From an uncultured Bacillota bacterium (lineage in GTDB: Bacteria > Bacillota_I > Bacilli_A > RFN20 > CAG-826), in assembly GCA_949293555.1 (NCBI GenBank), contig CASFDV010000001.1, forward strand, positions 302,605 through 366,604: a DNA stretch of 64,000 nt, in the 5' to 3' direction. Below are positions 1 to 8,087 of this stretch, piece by piece (the stretch's first letter is position 1; each line of letters starts with the position of its first letter). The notes under the pieces were generated by a model. That model saw only the letters and a program-made list of their open reading frames with translations, made no database searches and was not told the DNA's origin. The translations under genes and the position numbers were made by a program.

Positions 1-576
1 AAGCCAGCCGAGGTTATAGGAGAAGATGATGAGCAGGAAGGAGATGATGACGAAGGAAGGCACCGAGATGAAGATCATCACGACCGTCGAGATGACGTCG
101 TCCACCCAGGTGTTCTTCTTGAGGGCGGCGAGGATCCCGAGGCCAAGGCCGAGAGGGATCGAGACGACGATGGAGATGATGTTCAGCTCGATGGAGACGG
201 GGAGGCGCTGCATGATGATCTCGATGGCGCTGCGCCCGACGGAAAGGTTCGTCGAGACGCCCCAGTTCCACTTGGTGAAGATGTTGACGATCCAGGCGAC
301 GTAGCGGTCCCAGACGGGCCGGGCCGCATAGAAGTACCAGTTCGTCCCGTCGTTGAAGGAGACGTCGTAGGCGTCGAGCCCCGCCTGCGCCCGGATCGGG
401 TCGACGACCGTGTAGTAGCCGAGGCTCACCTGGTCGTTCCAGAAGGCGATGCGCGCGGAAGCGCTCCCCATCGGCTCCACCAGGGGAAGGTACTGGATGA
501 GGATGTAGGTGAGCGAAAGGACGATGAATGCCGTCAGGCATATGAGCAATATGCGTTTCGCAACGTACTTGGCCAT
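1..576 (-). CDS. Oligopeptide-type ABC transporter permease (OppB/DppB-like), 3' end beyond window
   Basis: Inner-membrane permease subunit of a peptide importer. The frame is open from the ATG at 574-576 to the window edge (192 codons), so the C-terminal half is missing. A GGGAGGAT ribosome site lies about 15 bases upstream. The protein begins MAKYVAKRILLICLTAF, a positively charged start followed by the first membrane helix. After a long extracytoplasmic loop (about residues 30-115) comes QRLPVSIELNIISIVVSI, then a helix and the IPLGLGLGILAALKK segment, which is typical of the OppB/DppB family start of the core permease domain. It follows the large binding lipoprotein at 688-3408 on the same strand. 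OppC- and ATPase-like genes would be expected just outside the window. Recognition of the family is from its characteristic layout; the exact substrate is unknown. Confidence 0.85.
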   Translation of the reverse strand, partial: MAKYVAKRILLICLTAFIVLSLTYILIQYLPLVEPMGSASARIAFWNDQVSLGYYTVVDPIRAQAGLDAYDVSFNDGTNWYFYAARPVWDRYVAWIVNIFTKWNWGVSTNLSVGRSAIEIIMQRLPVSIELNIISIVVSIPLGLGLGILAALKKNTWVDDVISTVVMIFISVPSFVIISFLLIIFSYNLGWL

Positions 577-638
577 CTTCGGTTATCTATCCTCCCGCAA
601 GGTTTCCACCGGGATTTTACCCGGGATAAGTTTGAAAG

Positions 639-669
639 GGCAGGGAAGCCATGAGCTGGCTCCCCCGCC
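639..669 (-). terminator. Intercistronic stem-loop between binding-protein and permease genes
   Basis: A 13-bp stem (two G-U pairs) with the 5-base loop GCTCA on the minus strand. It starts 19 bases after the stop of the binding protein and ends about 60 bases before the permease start. There is no strong T-run after it, so it is more likely an mRNA-stabilising or attenuating hairpin than a full terminator. Such hairpins commonly raise binding-protein dosage over permease. Confidence 0.55.
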
Positions 670-687
670 CGTTAGGACGCTGAAGGG

Positions 688-3408
688 CTAGTTGCCCCCG
701 GAGACGAGGCCGATGTTCTCGTAAGGGATGGTCTTGAGGATGCTCTGGCCCTTGTTGATCCCCGAGTAGCTCGCCTCGATGTAGATCATGATCTGGATCC
801 CGTCGAACACTTCGCCGGCCTGCTGGAGCCCGTCCATCTGGGTCTGGAGCCAGGCGGTCTCGCAGGTGATGGTCAGCCAGCGGTCGCTGATGGTCGCGGT
901 GAAGGCGGCCTGGCCCTCGTTCGGCGCGAGGTCCGGGTTCGAGGAGCCCTCCAGGTAGAGGAGGGAGGTGGCGTCGGCGTAGTACATGCTCATGCCTCCG
1001 CCGATGCTCCCGAGGAGCCAGAAGTAGTTGATGTCGTAGTGGATGAGCGGCGCGCCCTCATCGTCGACGAGGCCCGGCAGGCTGAAGCGGAACCGGGTGT
1101 TCTCGTCCCTGGTCTCGCCGTAGCTTTCCTCGACGTTGACCGGGTCGATGTTGACGCCCCTCCGGACGATGGCGGCGCCGTTGGCGGCCACGTAGAGGGC
1201 GTCGAAGGACCAGATCTTCCCGTCGAAGAGGATCGGGTTCTCCTGGCTCACGACGTCGGTCCTCTCGCCCCAGTTGGTGTTGAAGCCCTGGGCGCGGCTG
1301 TTGGTGCAGACGACGCTCATGAACTCGATCGGGTTGAGGACGTTGCCGGTGATGGCGCCCTCGGCGAAGTCGTACTCGCCGTTGTTCATCGCGGTGTAGC
1401 AGTCGTTGTAGGAGGAGCCGGCGACGACGTTGTCGATGATGAGGTCGATGTCGTAGCCGGTGATCTCGCAGGCCTCGTCCCAGGCGGTCTCGATGTAGTT
1501 CTTGAGGTAGGAGCCGATGTCGTCGATCGTCCGCTGGTAGCGCCACTTGGCGGTCAGGCGGATGACATCGCCGTTCTCGTAGTTCCCGGCGGCGACCTCC
1601 TCTTCGATCGCAAGAGCGAAGAGCTGGGCGGCGAGGCCCTGGTCGTAGGCGTAGTCGTTGTCCGGAGTCGCGTTGACGTAGGGATCGAGGACCGCCTCGG
1701 CCTGCGGGGTGTCGCGATAGGAAAGGTCAGTCTCCGGATCAATCTTGTAGGCTTCGGAGAGATAGCCGAGGGCCGGCTGCCTACCGAGCTCGTCGGCCAT
1801 CGTCTTCCGGTCGATCGCGAAGAAGACGCCATCAAGGAAGTTGTCGTTGCTCATGATGGGCTTGACCTGCCAGGTGCGATTCTGGACCATCGAGCCGTTC
1901 GGGCCGAAGTAGTAGTTCCACTCTTCCTGGGTGCAGGAGTTGACGTTGAGTTTGATCGTGGTCGTCCCCTCGGTCGGGTAGGCCATGCTGTTGTAGGTTC
2001 CGCCCGGCTTCGCTTCGTTGATGTAGGTGCTAGGGACGGTCATGTCGTCGAGCTTGCCCGCGACCCAAGCCTTCCAGGCGTTCTCCTCATTGTCCTGGAA
2101 GACGGTCTCGACGTAGCCCTCGTAGTGGTAGTCGGAAGCGCGGAAGTAGGTGTCGTTCTTGGAATAGACGCACAGTTTGTTCTGCTCCCAGCTGTCGACC
2201 ACGTAGGGGCCGGTGGAGATGATGTTGGCGACCGCCTGCTCCGGGGTGCCGCTCTGGATGCGGCCGAAGTTGCTGCCGCCGGAGGTGATGATGGAATTCC
2301 ACCTCGGGTCGAGCGAGGCGGCCTCCTCCTGGGTCACGTCGAGAGAGGTGTCGTCAGGGAGGTCGTTGGTGCCGCCGCCGACGCGATAGATGAACTCCGC
2401 AGGGACCGGGGCGTAGAGAGAGCTCGCGAGATTGTACATCGCGTAGAACTGGGTCTGCGGGGTGACGAACTCGAAGTCGAGCGAGCCCTCCGCCTCGTTG
2501 ATCTGGATCCCGACCTGGGACCAGTCGCGCTTGTCGGCGGTCGAGTAGAAGTAGTCGTAGGCCCCGGCAAAGCCGGAGCTATCCTGGACGAGGTTGGCCG
2601 CGCGGGTGAGCCCGGCGTCCAGCATGACCTTGAAGGGGGTCAGGTAGTCCTCGAGGCGGATCGGCCTCCCGTTGAACTCGGCGTAGTAAGGACTCTTTTC
2701 GCTGAGGGCATAGCAGTACTGGACGCCGTTCCCGTCGTCCTCGCCCGTGGAAAGGTGCACCCTCCAGAAACGGCTCGTGGCGCCCTCGGTGTAAGCGACC
2801 TCGTTCCCGTTCTCGTCGAGCATGATCGGGCGCTCGTCCTTGGAAAGGTCGTTCCTCCAGTAGAAGTTGTCCTTCGTCTCGTTCATCGCAACGCCGAAGT
2901 AGGAGGCGCTCACCATCCCGCTCTTCCCGGTGACGTCCTCGCCCTGGGAGTCCCAGGCGTTGAAGGTGCCGGAATCGTCGAGCGCGTACCCCTGGTAATA
3001 GGTCGGGTAGAGAACACCGTTCTCGGCCGCGGTCTTCCCGTTGGCCATCGGTCCGTTCGCATCGATCGTCCCTTCCCCGGAGCCATACCCGTAGTTCGGG
3101 ATGTACTTGTCCGTGGGGAGGGTGATGCGGGGGCTATAGAGGGTGTAGCCCGCGTCGTCGTAGATGGGGATGCCGGCCAGGTGGCTGTCCATGGCGTACT
3201 TCTCCATCGCGGCAAGGATCTCCGACTTCGTCTCGACGTCGGCGCCCTGGTAGTCGAGGATGCCGTCGGCGTACTCGTAGTCGCCGATGTCGATCGAAGC
3301 GCTTCCGCCGGTGCTGCCCGAGCCGGAATCGCTGGTTCCCGGCTGGTCGCAGCCTGCCAGAAGCATGGCCGCGCCTGCTAGGAGCACCAGTCCAATCGTC
3401 TTTTTCAT
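688..3408 (-). CDS. Peptide ABC transporter substrate-binding lipoprotein (OppA-like, SBP_bac_5)
   Basis: A 906-residue lipoprotein that probably captures peptides outside the cell and delivers them to the permease at 1-576. The N-terminus MKKTIGLVLLAGAAMLLAGC is a lipoprotein signal with lipobox LAGC, followed by a Ser/Gly-rich linker. The long two-lobe body with passages such as GPYVVDSW and FFAIDRKTMADELG resembles family-5 extracytoplasmic binding proteins. It is much longer than the usual 520-600 residues, mostly through inserted loops. The start is supported by AAGGAGA about 9 bases upstream. The gene is first in the operon, with a TTGACA promoter at 3457-3486. Family assignment is good; peptide rather than another substrate is inferred from the neighbouring OppB-type permease. 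Confidence 0.85.
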   Translation of the reverse strand: MKKTIGLVLLAGAAMLLAGCDQPGTSDSGSGSTGGSASIDIGDYEYADGILDYQGADVETKSEILAAMEKYAMDSHLAGIPIYDDAGYTLYSPRITLPTDKYIPNYGYGSGEGTIDANGPMANGKTAAENGVLYPTYYQGYALDDSGTFNAWDSQGEDVTGKSGMVSASYFGVAMNETKDNFYWRNDLSKDERPIMLDENGNEVAYTEGATSRFWRVHLSTGEDDGNGVQYCYALSEKSPYYAEFNGRPIRLEDYLTPFKVMLDAGLTRAANLVQDSSGFAGAYDYFYSTADKRDWSQVGIQINEAEGSLDFEFVTPQTQFYAMYNLASSLYAPVPAEFIYRVGGGTNDLPDDTSLDVTQEEAASLDPRWNSIITSGGSNFGRIQSGTPEQAVANIISTGPYVVDSWEQNKLCVYSKNDTYFRASDYHYEGYVETVFQDNEENAWKAWVAGKLDDMTVPSTYINEAKPGGTYNSMAYPTEGTTTIKLNVNSCTQEEWNYYFGPNGSMVQNRTWQVKPIMSNDNFLDGVFFAIDRKTMADELGRQPALGYLSEAYKIDPETDLSYRDTPQAEAVLDPYVNATPDNDYAYDQGLAAQLFALAIEEEVAAGNYENGDVIRLTAKWRYQRTIDDIGSYLKNYIETAWDEACEITGYDIDLIIDNVVAGSSYNDCYTAMNNGEYDFAEGAITGNVLNPIEFMSVVCTNSRAQGFNTNWGERTDVVSQENPILFDGKIWSFDALYVAANGAAIVRRGVNIDPVNVEESYGETRDENTRFRFSLPGLVDDEGAPLIHYDINYFWLLGSIGGGMSMYYADATSLLYLEGSSNPDLAPNEGQAAFTATISDRWLTITCETAWLQTQMDGLQQAGEVFDGIQIMIYIEASYSGINKGQSILKTIPYENIGLVSGGN

Positions 3409-3456
3409 GGCGATTTCTCCTTTCTTACTAAATGAGCGCGGAAAAAATCCGCACGG

Positions 3457-3486
3457 CTAATATCCGGAGAACATCGCGCATGTCAA
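3457..3486 (-). promoter_or_regulatory. Sigma-70-type promoter for the peptide transporter operon
   Basis: Reading the minus strand, a perfect TTGACA -35 box (3486-3481), an 18-base spacer and TATTAG as -10 (3462-3457), about 50 bases before the start codon at 3408. Confidence 0.7.
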
Positions 3487-3545
3487 CGATTATTTTCCTT
3501 TTCTAGCCAACGCCGGAAGGAAGTCATAAAGGAGGTAACGCGCGC

Positions 3546-3977
3546 TTACGCGAGGGAGGAGAAGACGATCGCGAGGACAAGGGCGATGGCCCCGAGGGCG
3601 AAGTAGGGCCAGAGGACCGGCTTGTTCCGCGAGCGCCTCTCCATCTTCTCAAGATGGTAGTCCGCGGCCGTCGCGTACCTCTTCTCCCCGCTCTTCCGGA
3701 AGCTTTCCGCGAGGCGGTAGAAACTATAGGAAAAGACGTCGAAGGTCCCCGTCCTCCCGACCCAGAGGAGCGCGGGAAAGCCAAGGAGCACCGCTCCCCC
3801 GGCGAAGCAGCCGTTCGAAAGGATGTCGTAGGCGTGCCACCAGCCCTCGTAGGCGGGGCCTTCCCCCGCCCCCGCCCGCGCCAGCCCCTGGCCGAGGTAG
3901 ACGGCGAGGAAGACGAGGAGGAAAAGTCCGAGGGCGATCCCCCCGCTGATCAGGGCCTTCCTCCAGTCGAACCGCAT
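3546..3977 (-). CDS. Small membrane protein, DUF3899-like
   Basis: A 143-residue membrane protein of unknown function. Helices are visible at about residues 8-30 (LISGGIALGLFLLVFLAVYLG), 50-72 and 120-141. The central AYDILSNGCFAGGAVLLGF and the FDVFSYSFYRL segment resemble the DUF3899 family of Firmicutes; this is recognition from memory with moderate certainty. AAAGGAGG lies about 14 bases before the ATG. It is divergent from the metalloprotease gene at 4079 and stands alone, so its context says little about its role. Confidence 0.6.
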   Translation of the reverse strand: MRFDWRKALISGGIALGLFLLVFLAVYLGQGLARAGAGEGPAYEGWWHAYDILSNGCFAGGAVLLGFPALLWVGRTGTFDVFSYSFYRLAESFRKSGEKRYATAADYHLEKMERRSRNKPVLWPYFALGAIALVLAIVFSSLA

Positions 3978-4019
3978 GGGGGGATGATACCCCTCCTTTC
4001 CTCAGGCGGGAAATAAGCC

Positions 4020-4047
4020 TTGAAAGGGAAAGCCTTTCGGGTATATT
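4020..4047 (+). promoter_or_regulatory. Promoter for the metalloprotease gene, with an inverted repeat in the spacer
   Basis: TTGAAA (4020-4025), a 16-base spacer and TATATT (4042-4047), followed by AAAGGAG and the ATG at 4079. The spacer region contains GAAAGG-N5-CCTTTC, a possible operator between the two promoter boxes. Confidence 0.6.
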
Positions 4048-4078
4048 GCCGGCGCGAAAGGAGATTTTTCTTTCTGAT

Positions 4079-6139
4079 ATGAAAAAACCCGCACTGATCA
4101 TGGCCTCAGCGCTCGCGGTCCTCGCGCTGGCCTCCTGCGTCACCGACCCCGACTCGAGCAGCCCTTCCGTAAGCGAGGGCTCCGGGGAGGAAAGCTCTTC
4201 CGTCGCGACGCCCAGCCGCTACGTCACCTTCACCCTCGAGAGGGACTCGATCCCCGAGGGGGCGACGTTCTTCGACGGCTGCCGCCCGACCGTGAAGTAC
4301 ACCGACCGGGGCGTCACCACCGACTACACCTACGTCCCGAACTACATCACCTTCACCATCACCGACCAGGACGGGAAGACGTACGGGGCCGGGGACGCCC
4401 TCCCCGCGGGCACCTACAACTGCAACGCCTTCGTCATCCAGCGTGACGCCGACGTCACCTTCACCGTCTACGAGACGACCCCGGAGACCGCCTCCGAGGG
4501 GAAGGGCTACAAGTCCTACTGGCACGAGGACCTCGCCGGGACCGAGGTGAGCAAGCACGCCGCCATCGGCTCCCTGGGCGTGGGCAAGTTCCCCGCCTAC
4601 GGCACCCCGAAGATGCTCGTCATCCCCGTCATCTTCAGGGACATGGTGGAGGGCAACAGCTTCACCGAGAGCGAGCTCGCGGACATCGAGGCCGCCTTCT
4701 TCGGCGATAGCGAGGAGACCGGCTGGGAGTCCCTCAAGAGCTACTACTACAAGAGCTCCTACGGCCTTCTCGACATCCAGGGCCACGTCGGCGAGCCCTA
4801 TGTCTCCACCTACACGGTGGACGAGGCCGACAGGATCGGCGTCAAGGCGTCCGCGGAGATCTGCTACCAGGCCGCCCTGGACTACTTCCGCCGGACCGGC
4901 GAGAGCCCGACCGACTACGACTACGACAAGGACGGCTGGATCGACGGGGTGAACCTCATCTACAAGACCACCAAGGCCAACACCAGCGAGAACCAGAACG
5001 CCTCCGACATCTGGTGGAACTACACGACCACCATCGACCAGCATCGGAACGTGTCCGCGGACGTCAACGACCCCGACCCCAACCGCTTCTTCTGGAGCGA
5101 GTACGACATGATGAAGAAGAGCTACTACAACCCTCCCATCGACGCGCACACGATCATCCATGAGAACGGCCACCAGATGGGCCTCAACGACTACTACTCC
5201 TACGACGAGAGCTCGACGGGCGGGAACTCCGAGGGCGTGGCCGGCTGCGTCGACATGATGGACATGAACGTCGGCGACCATAACGGCTACTCGAAGATGC
5301 TCTTCAACTGGCTCGCCGAGGACGAGGAAGCCAACGGCGTCCACCTGAAGGTCGTCGACGGCTCCAGCGACGACTTCACCATCACGCTCGAGTCCTTCAC
5401 CGACACCGGCGACCTCCTCCTCGTGAGGAACACCACCGAGGACCCCTGGAACGAGACCCCCTACGACGAGTACCTCATCCTCCAGTACTACACCCCGACC
5501 GGCGTGAACGAGAAGGACAGCACCGGCTACCCGGAGTGGAGCCAGCAGGAGAACTTCAACGCCCACGGCGGCACCTACAAGTACCCCGGGCTCCAGGTGT
5601 TCCATGTCGACGCGAGGCTCGGGACCCAGGTCACCGAGAACGGCGTCGCCCGCTGGGAGTACACCGACGAGATCCGCGACCAGGCCGAGACCATCGAGGG
5701 CGTCACCTATAGCGCCAGCGAGTTCCTGACCGACAACACCGGGAGCCGGAGCGAGCGCATCACCCTCGACGGCAAGAAGGTGGCGGGCGCCCCCTACCGC
5801 GAGATCTCCGCGATCCTCGCCGGCGGCACCGACAGCCTCTACGGGAACGCCCAGTACTACAACCTCTTCGGCGAGATGACCAACCTCTTCGGGAGCGAGG
5901 AGTTCGCCGACGAGATGAGCATGCCCGAGCGGGAGCGCTACGGCGGCAGCACCTATTCCACCTACAAGATGAGGGACTTCTTCAAGAACCCGGACACCAT
6001 CGACCCGGAGACCGGACTCGAGAGGAAGGGCATGTTCTTCAACGACGGGACGAGCCTCAACTGGACCTTCTCCGTCGTCGACCAGACCGAGAGCACGATC
6101 ACCCTCCACTTCGTCAACAACGACGCCTACGGAGCCTAA
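4079..6139 (+). CDS. M6-type (immune inhibitor A-like) metalloprotease lipoprotein
   Basis: A surface-anchored zinc protease of 686 residues. The ATG at 4079 gives MKKPALIMASALAVLALASC, a lipoprotein signal with lipobox LASC; an in-frame ATG at 4046 would add 11 residues before the signal and is less likely. The catalytic region has HENGHQMGLNDYY at about residues 361-373. This is the HExxH zinc motif followed by the G-x-x-D-Y-Y found in M6 peptidases, with VAGCVDMMDMNVGDHNGYSKMLFNW downstream as the expected GxDxMd/K-W region. The N-terminal 200 residues carry a beta-rich domain. The next lipoprotein gene starts 1 base after its stop, so the two are probably co-transcribed. The substrate is unknown; extracellular protein degradation feeding the peptide transporter is plausible. 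Confidence 0.85.
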   Translation: MKKPALIMASALAVLALASCVTDPDSSSPSVSEGSGEESSSVATPSRYVTFTLERDSIPEGATFFDGCRPTVKYTDRGVTTDYTYVPNYITFTITDQDGKTYGAGDALPAGTYNCNAFVIQRDADVTFTVYETTPETASEGKGYKSYWHEDLAGTEVSKHAAIGSLGVGKFPAYGTPKMLVIPVIFRDMVEGNSFTESELADIEAAFFGDSEETGWESLKSYYYKSSYGLLDIQGHVGEPYVSTYTVDEADRIGVKASAEICYQAALDYFRRTGESPTDYDYDKDGWIDGVNLIYKTTKANTSENQNASDIWWNYTTTIDQHRNVSADVNDPDPNRFFWSEYDMMKKSYYNPPIDAHTIIHENGHQMGLNDYYSYDESSTGGNSEGVAGCVDMMDMNVGDHNGYSKMLFNWLAEDEEANGVHLKVVDGSSDDFTITLESFTDTGDLLLVRNTTEDPWNETPYDEYLILQYYTPTGVNEKDSTGYPEWSQQENFNAHGGTYKYPGLQVFHVDARLGTQVTENGVARWEYTDEIRDQAETIEGVTYSASEFLTDNTGSRSERITLDGKKVAGAPYREISAILAGGTDSLYGNAQYYNLFGEMTNLFGSEEFADEMSMPERERYGGSTYSTYKMRDFFKNPDTIDPETGLERKGMFFNDGTSLNWTFSVVDQTESTITLHFVNNDAYGA

Positions 6140-6140
6140 G

Positions 6141-7961
6141 ATGAAGAAAGGAACGATCCTTCCCGTCGTTCTTTCGCTTGTCCTCCTCGCCTCCTGCGGG
6201 GATAAGGGCGACGTCTCCTCGACCACCCCCGACTCCGGAAGCGCGAGCGAAAGCATCTCCTCCGCGGTCGGGGCGGACGAGATCTGGCGCGTCGACGACT
6301 GCCCGACGGAATTCGCGATCGGCGTCCCCTTCCATATCGCCGACTACCTGGAGACCGATCCCCCGGGCGCGCCCCTTTCCTTCCAGCCCCTGACCCCGAA
6401 CGTCACGATCGACGCGGACGGGAACTGCACCCTCATCTCCGCCGGGGACTTCGCGATCCGCGTCACCTCCGGCTCGGCGGTCCGCCGCTTCGAGGGGAAG
6501 GCGGTCTCCCAGGAACTCCTGGAAGCCAAGGCCATCCTCTCCTCCATCAAGAACCAGTACCAGTGCGCCGGGCTGATGATCGACATGGACACCGGCCAGT
6601 ACGGCTACCTCGACCTCACCGTCCATGACAAGGACTACTACTGGTCGCTCGCGATCGGAGGAGGGCTCCTCCGCTCCAAGGCGGGCCACACCTACCAGTA
6701 CGAGATCGAGGCGGTCGAAAGCGGAGCCGCCGGAGAGATCGGCTTCCAGAACCTCAAGGTCCTGCCCGGCCGCTACAGCGACCTCTCGATCCTTACCTAC
6801 GGGAGCGACCTCCCCGACCTGAGCAACGCCCTCACGGACGTCGTCGACAAGAACGGGATGCCCACGAGGGTCGCCATCTCCTCCCTCGCCGTCGACGATT
6901 ACCTCTACTACGGCTTGAGCGGCTTTAGCCTCGCATCCGTGGAAGGCTACTTCGGCGTCAGCGACGCCAGCTACTACGCCGAGGTCATCAAGGACGAGGA
7001 AGGGAACACCTACGGGGTCGACATCGTCGGCTCCTCCGCCCGCCTCCAGGGCGACTTCCTCTACCTCGAGTTCACCGCGATCGGGGAGACCGGCCTCGTC
7101 GAGCCCGTGGTCAACTACATCGAAAGCGGATCCGAGCCCGCCCGCCTTGAAAATCCGACGATCGACGGGGTTCTTGCGGGAATCGCTTCCGGAAAGACCC
7201 CCTACACGATGGATAGCGAGGTCAGCGTCGGCACCTGGGCGGCGGAGGACACGGACTACTCCCTCTGGGAGAAGACCGAGGACCCCTACATCGTCAGCCA
7301 GGTCCAGAGCCTCCTCCCCGGGGAGCTCGGAAGCTACCGCACCTACGTGAACGCGACCACCCACCTCTCGAAGAACCTCGGGACCGGCGAGGAGGTGCTC
7401 TACCTCCCCTACGGCGGGAAGCTTTCCGGGACGAGCCGGACGAGCGAGGAGGCCAAGTGGTCCGCCCCGACGGAAATCGGCCTCGAGAGCATCTGGGAGG
7501 AAGGGATCGGCTCGGAAGTCGGCCCGATGGAGCCCCTCACCCCCTCGCCCCTGACCCTCGCCGACTGGACGAAGGAGACGCTCGGCAAGACGGATCCCCT
7601 CAATGTCGTCGAGGAGGAAGGGAAGGCGGTCGCCCTCCTCGGGAGCCAAGGGGACGACGAGGGCGCCCTCCAGCGCCTCCTCATCGGCCTCATCCCCTTC
7701 CGCGGGGTGCTCGACGCCTACAACATCACCACCCTCGCCGCGGGCAGCCTCTGGTGGGACGACCTCGTCGACCCCCTCCGCATCGCCTATGACGAGGCGG
7801 CCGGGACGATCGAGATGAGCGTCTCGCTCCTCTACCTCGCAAGCGACGCGGCCGGGACCGCCAGCTACGGCATCCGCTGGAAGGTCGTCCTCTCCGACAT
7901 CGGCGTGGACAACGTCCCTGCCGGACTCGAGGACGAGGTCCGGGCGGACCAGGCGGCCTAG
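6141..7961 (+). CDS. Uncharacterised lipoprotein, paralogue of the next gene
   Basis: A 606-residue lipoprotein with signal MKKGTILPVVLSLVLLASC and a Ser/Thr/Asp linker. It begins directly after the protease stop, with GGAG in the end of the preceding gene as ribosome site. No known domain was recognised. It shares an alignable pattern with the protein at 8088-10136. Both have a Big-like N-terminal segment ending in FEGKAVSQE / WRGSAISQE, then a Tyr-rich GGGLLRSKAG / GGGYLRLSNG strand, then similar C-terminal strands. The pair therefore looks like an ancient tandem duplication. A strong terminator follows at 7971-7996. Function unknown; probably exposed on the cell surface. Confidence 0.75.
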   Translation: MKKGTILPVVLSLVLLASCGDKGDVSSTTPDSGSASESISSAVGADEIWRVDDCPTEFAIGVPFHIADYLETDPPGAPLSFQPLTPNVTIDADGNCTLISAGDFAIRVTSGSAVRRFEGKAVSQELLEAKAILSSIKNQYQCAGLMIDMDTGQYGYLDLTVHDKDYYWSLAIGGGLLRSKAGHTYQYEIEAVESGAAGEIGFQNLKVLPGRYSDLSILTYGSDLPDLSNALTDVVDKNGMPTRVAISSLAVDDYLYYGLSGFSLASVEGYFGVSDASYYAEVIKDEEGNTYGVDIVGSSARLQGDFLYLEFTAIGETGLVEPVVNYIESGSEPARLENPTIDGVLAGIASGKTPYTMDSEVSVGTWAAEDTDYSLWEKTEDPYIVSQVQSLLPGELGSYRTYVNATTHLSKNLGTGEEVLYLPYGGKLSGTSRTSEEAKWSAPTEIGLESIWEEGIGSEVGPMEPLTPSPLTLADWTKETLGKTDPLNVVEEEGKAVALLGSQGDDEGALQRLLIGLIPFRGVLDAYNITTLAAGSLWWDDLVDPLRIAYDEAAGTIEMSVSLLYLASDAAGTASYGIRWKVVLSDIGVDNVPAGLEDEVRADQAA

Positions 7962-7970
7962 CAGTCCCCC

Positions 7971-7996
7971 AAGCACCCTGGAGAGGGTGCTTTTTT
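7971..7996 (+). terminator. Rho-independent terminator
   Basis: 8-bp stem AGCACCCT/AGGGTGCT with a 4-base loop and a run of six T, ending the protease-lipoprotein operon. Confidence 0.9.
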
Positions 7997-8006
7997 CAAT
8001 TTCCCA

Positions 8007-8020
8007 TGAAAGCGCTTTCC
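8007..8020. promoter_or_regulatory. CcpA/LacI-type (cre-like) operator
   Basis: TGAAAGCGCTTTCC, one base off the cre pattern TGWNANCGNTNWCA, with a perfect 12-base palindrome GAAAGCGCTTTC. It lies 68 bases upstream of the lipoprotein start at 8088 and suggests carbon control of that gene. A nearly identical site is present at 36491-36504. Confidence 0.6.
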
Positions 8021-8087
8021 TAATGGAACTTTTCGTTTACTTCCATAACTTCCCCCATATGCTCCACTCCATCGGAGGAATAACCAC

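Noticed and set aside
1039-3381. 780-codon plus-strand open frame opposite the peptide-binding protein
   Set aside because: Val/Asp/Gly/Arg-biased translation typical of the antisense frame of a GC-rich gene; no ribosome site, and the minus-strand lipoprotein is certain.
4106-6256. 716-codon minus-strand frame opposite the metalloprotease
   Set aside because: Same antisense artefact; no recognisable domains and a Val/Leu/Gly-rich sequence.
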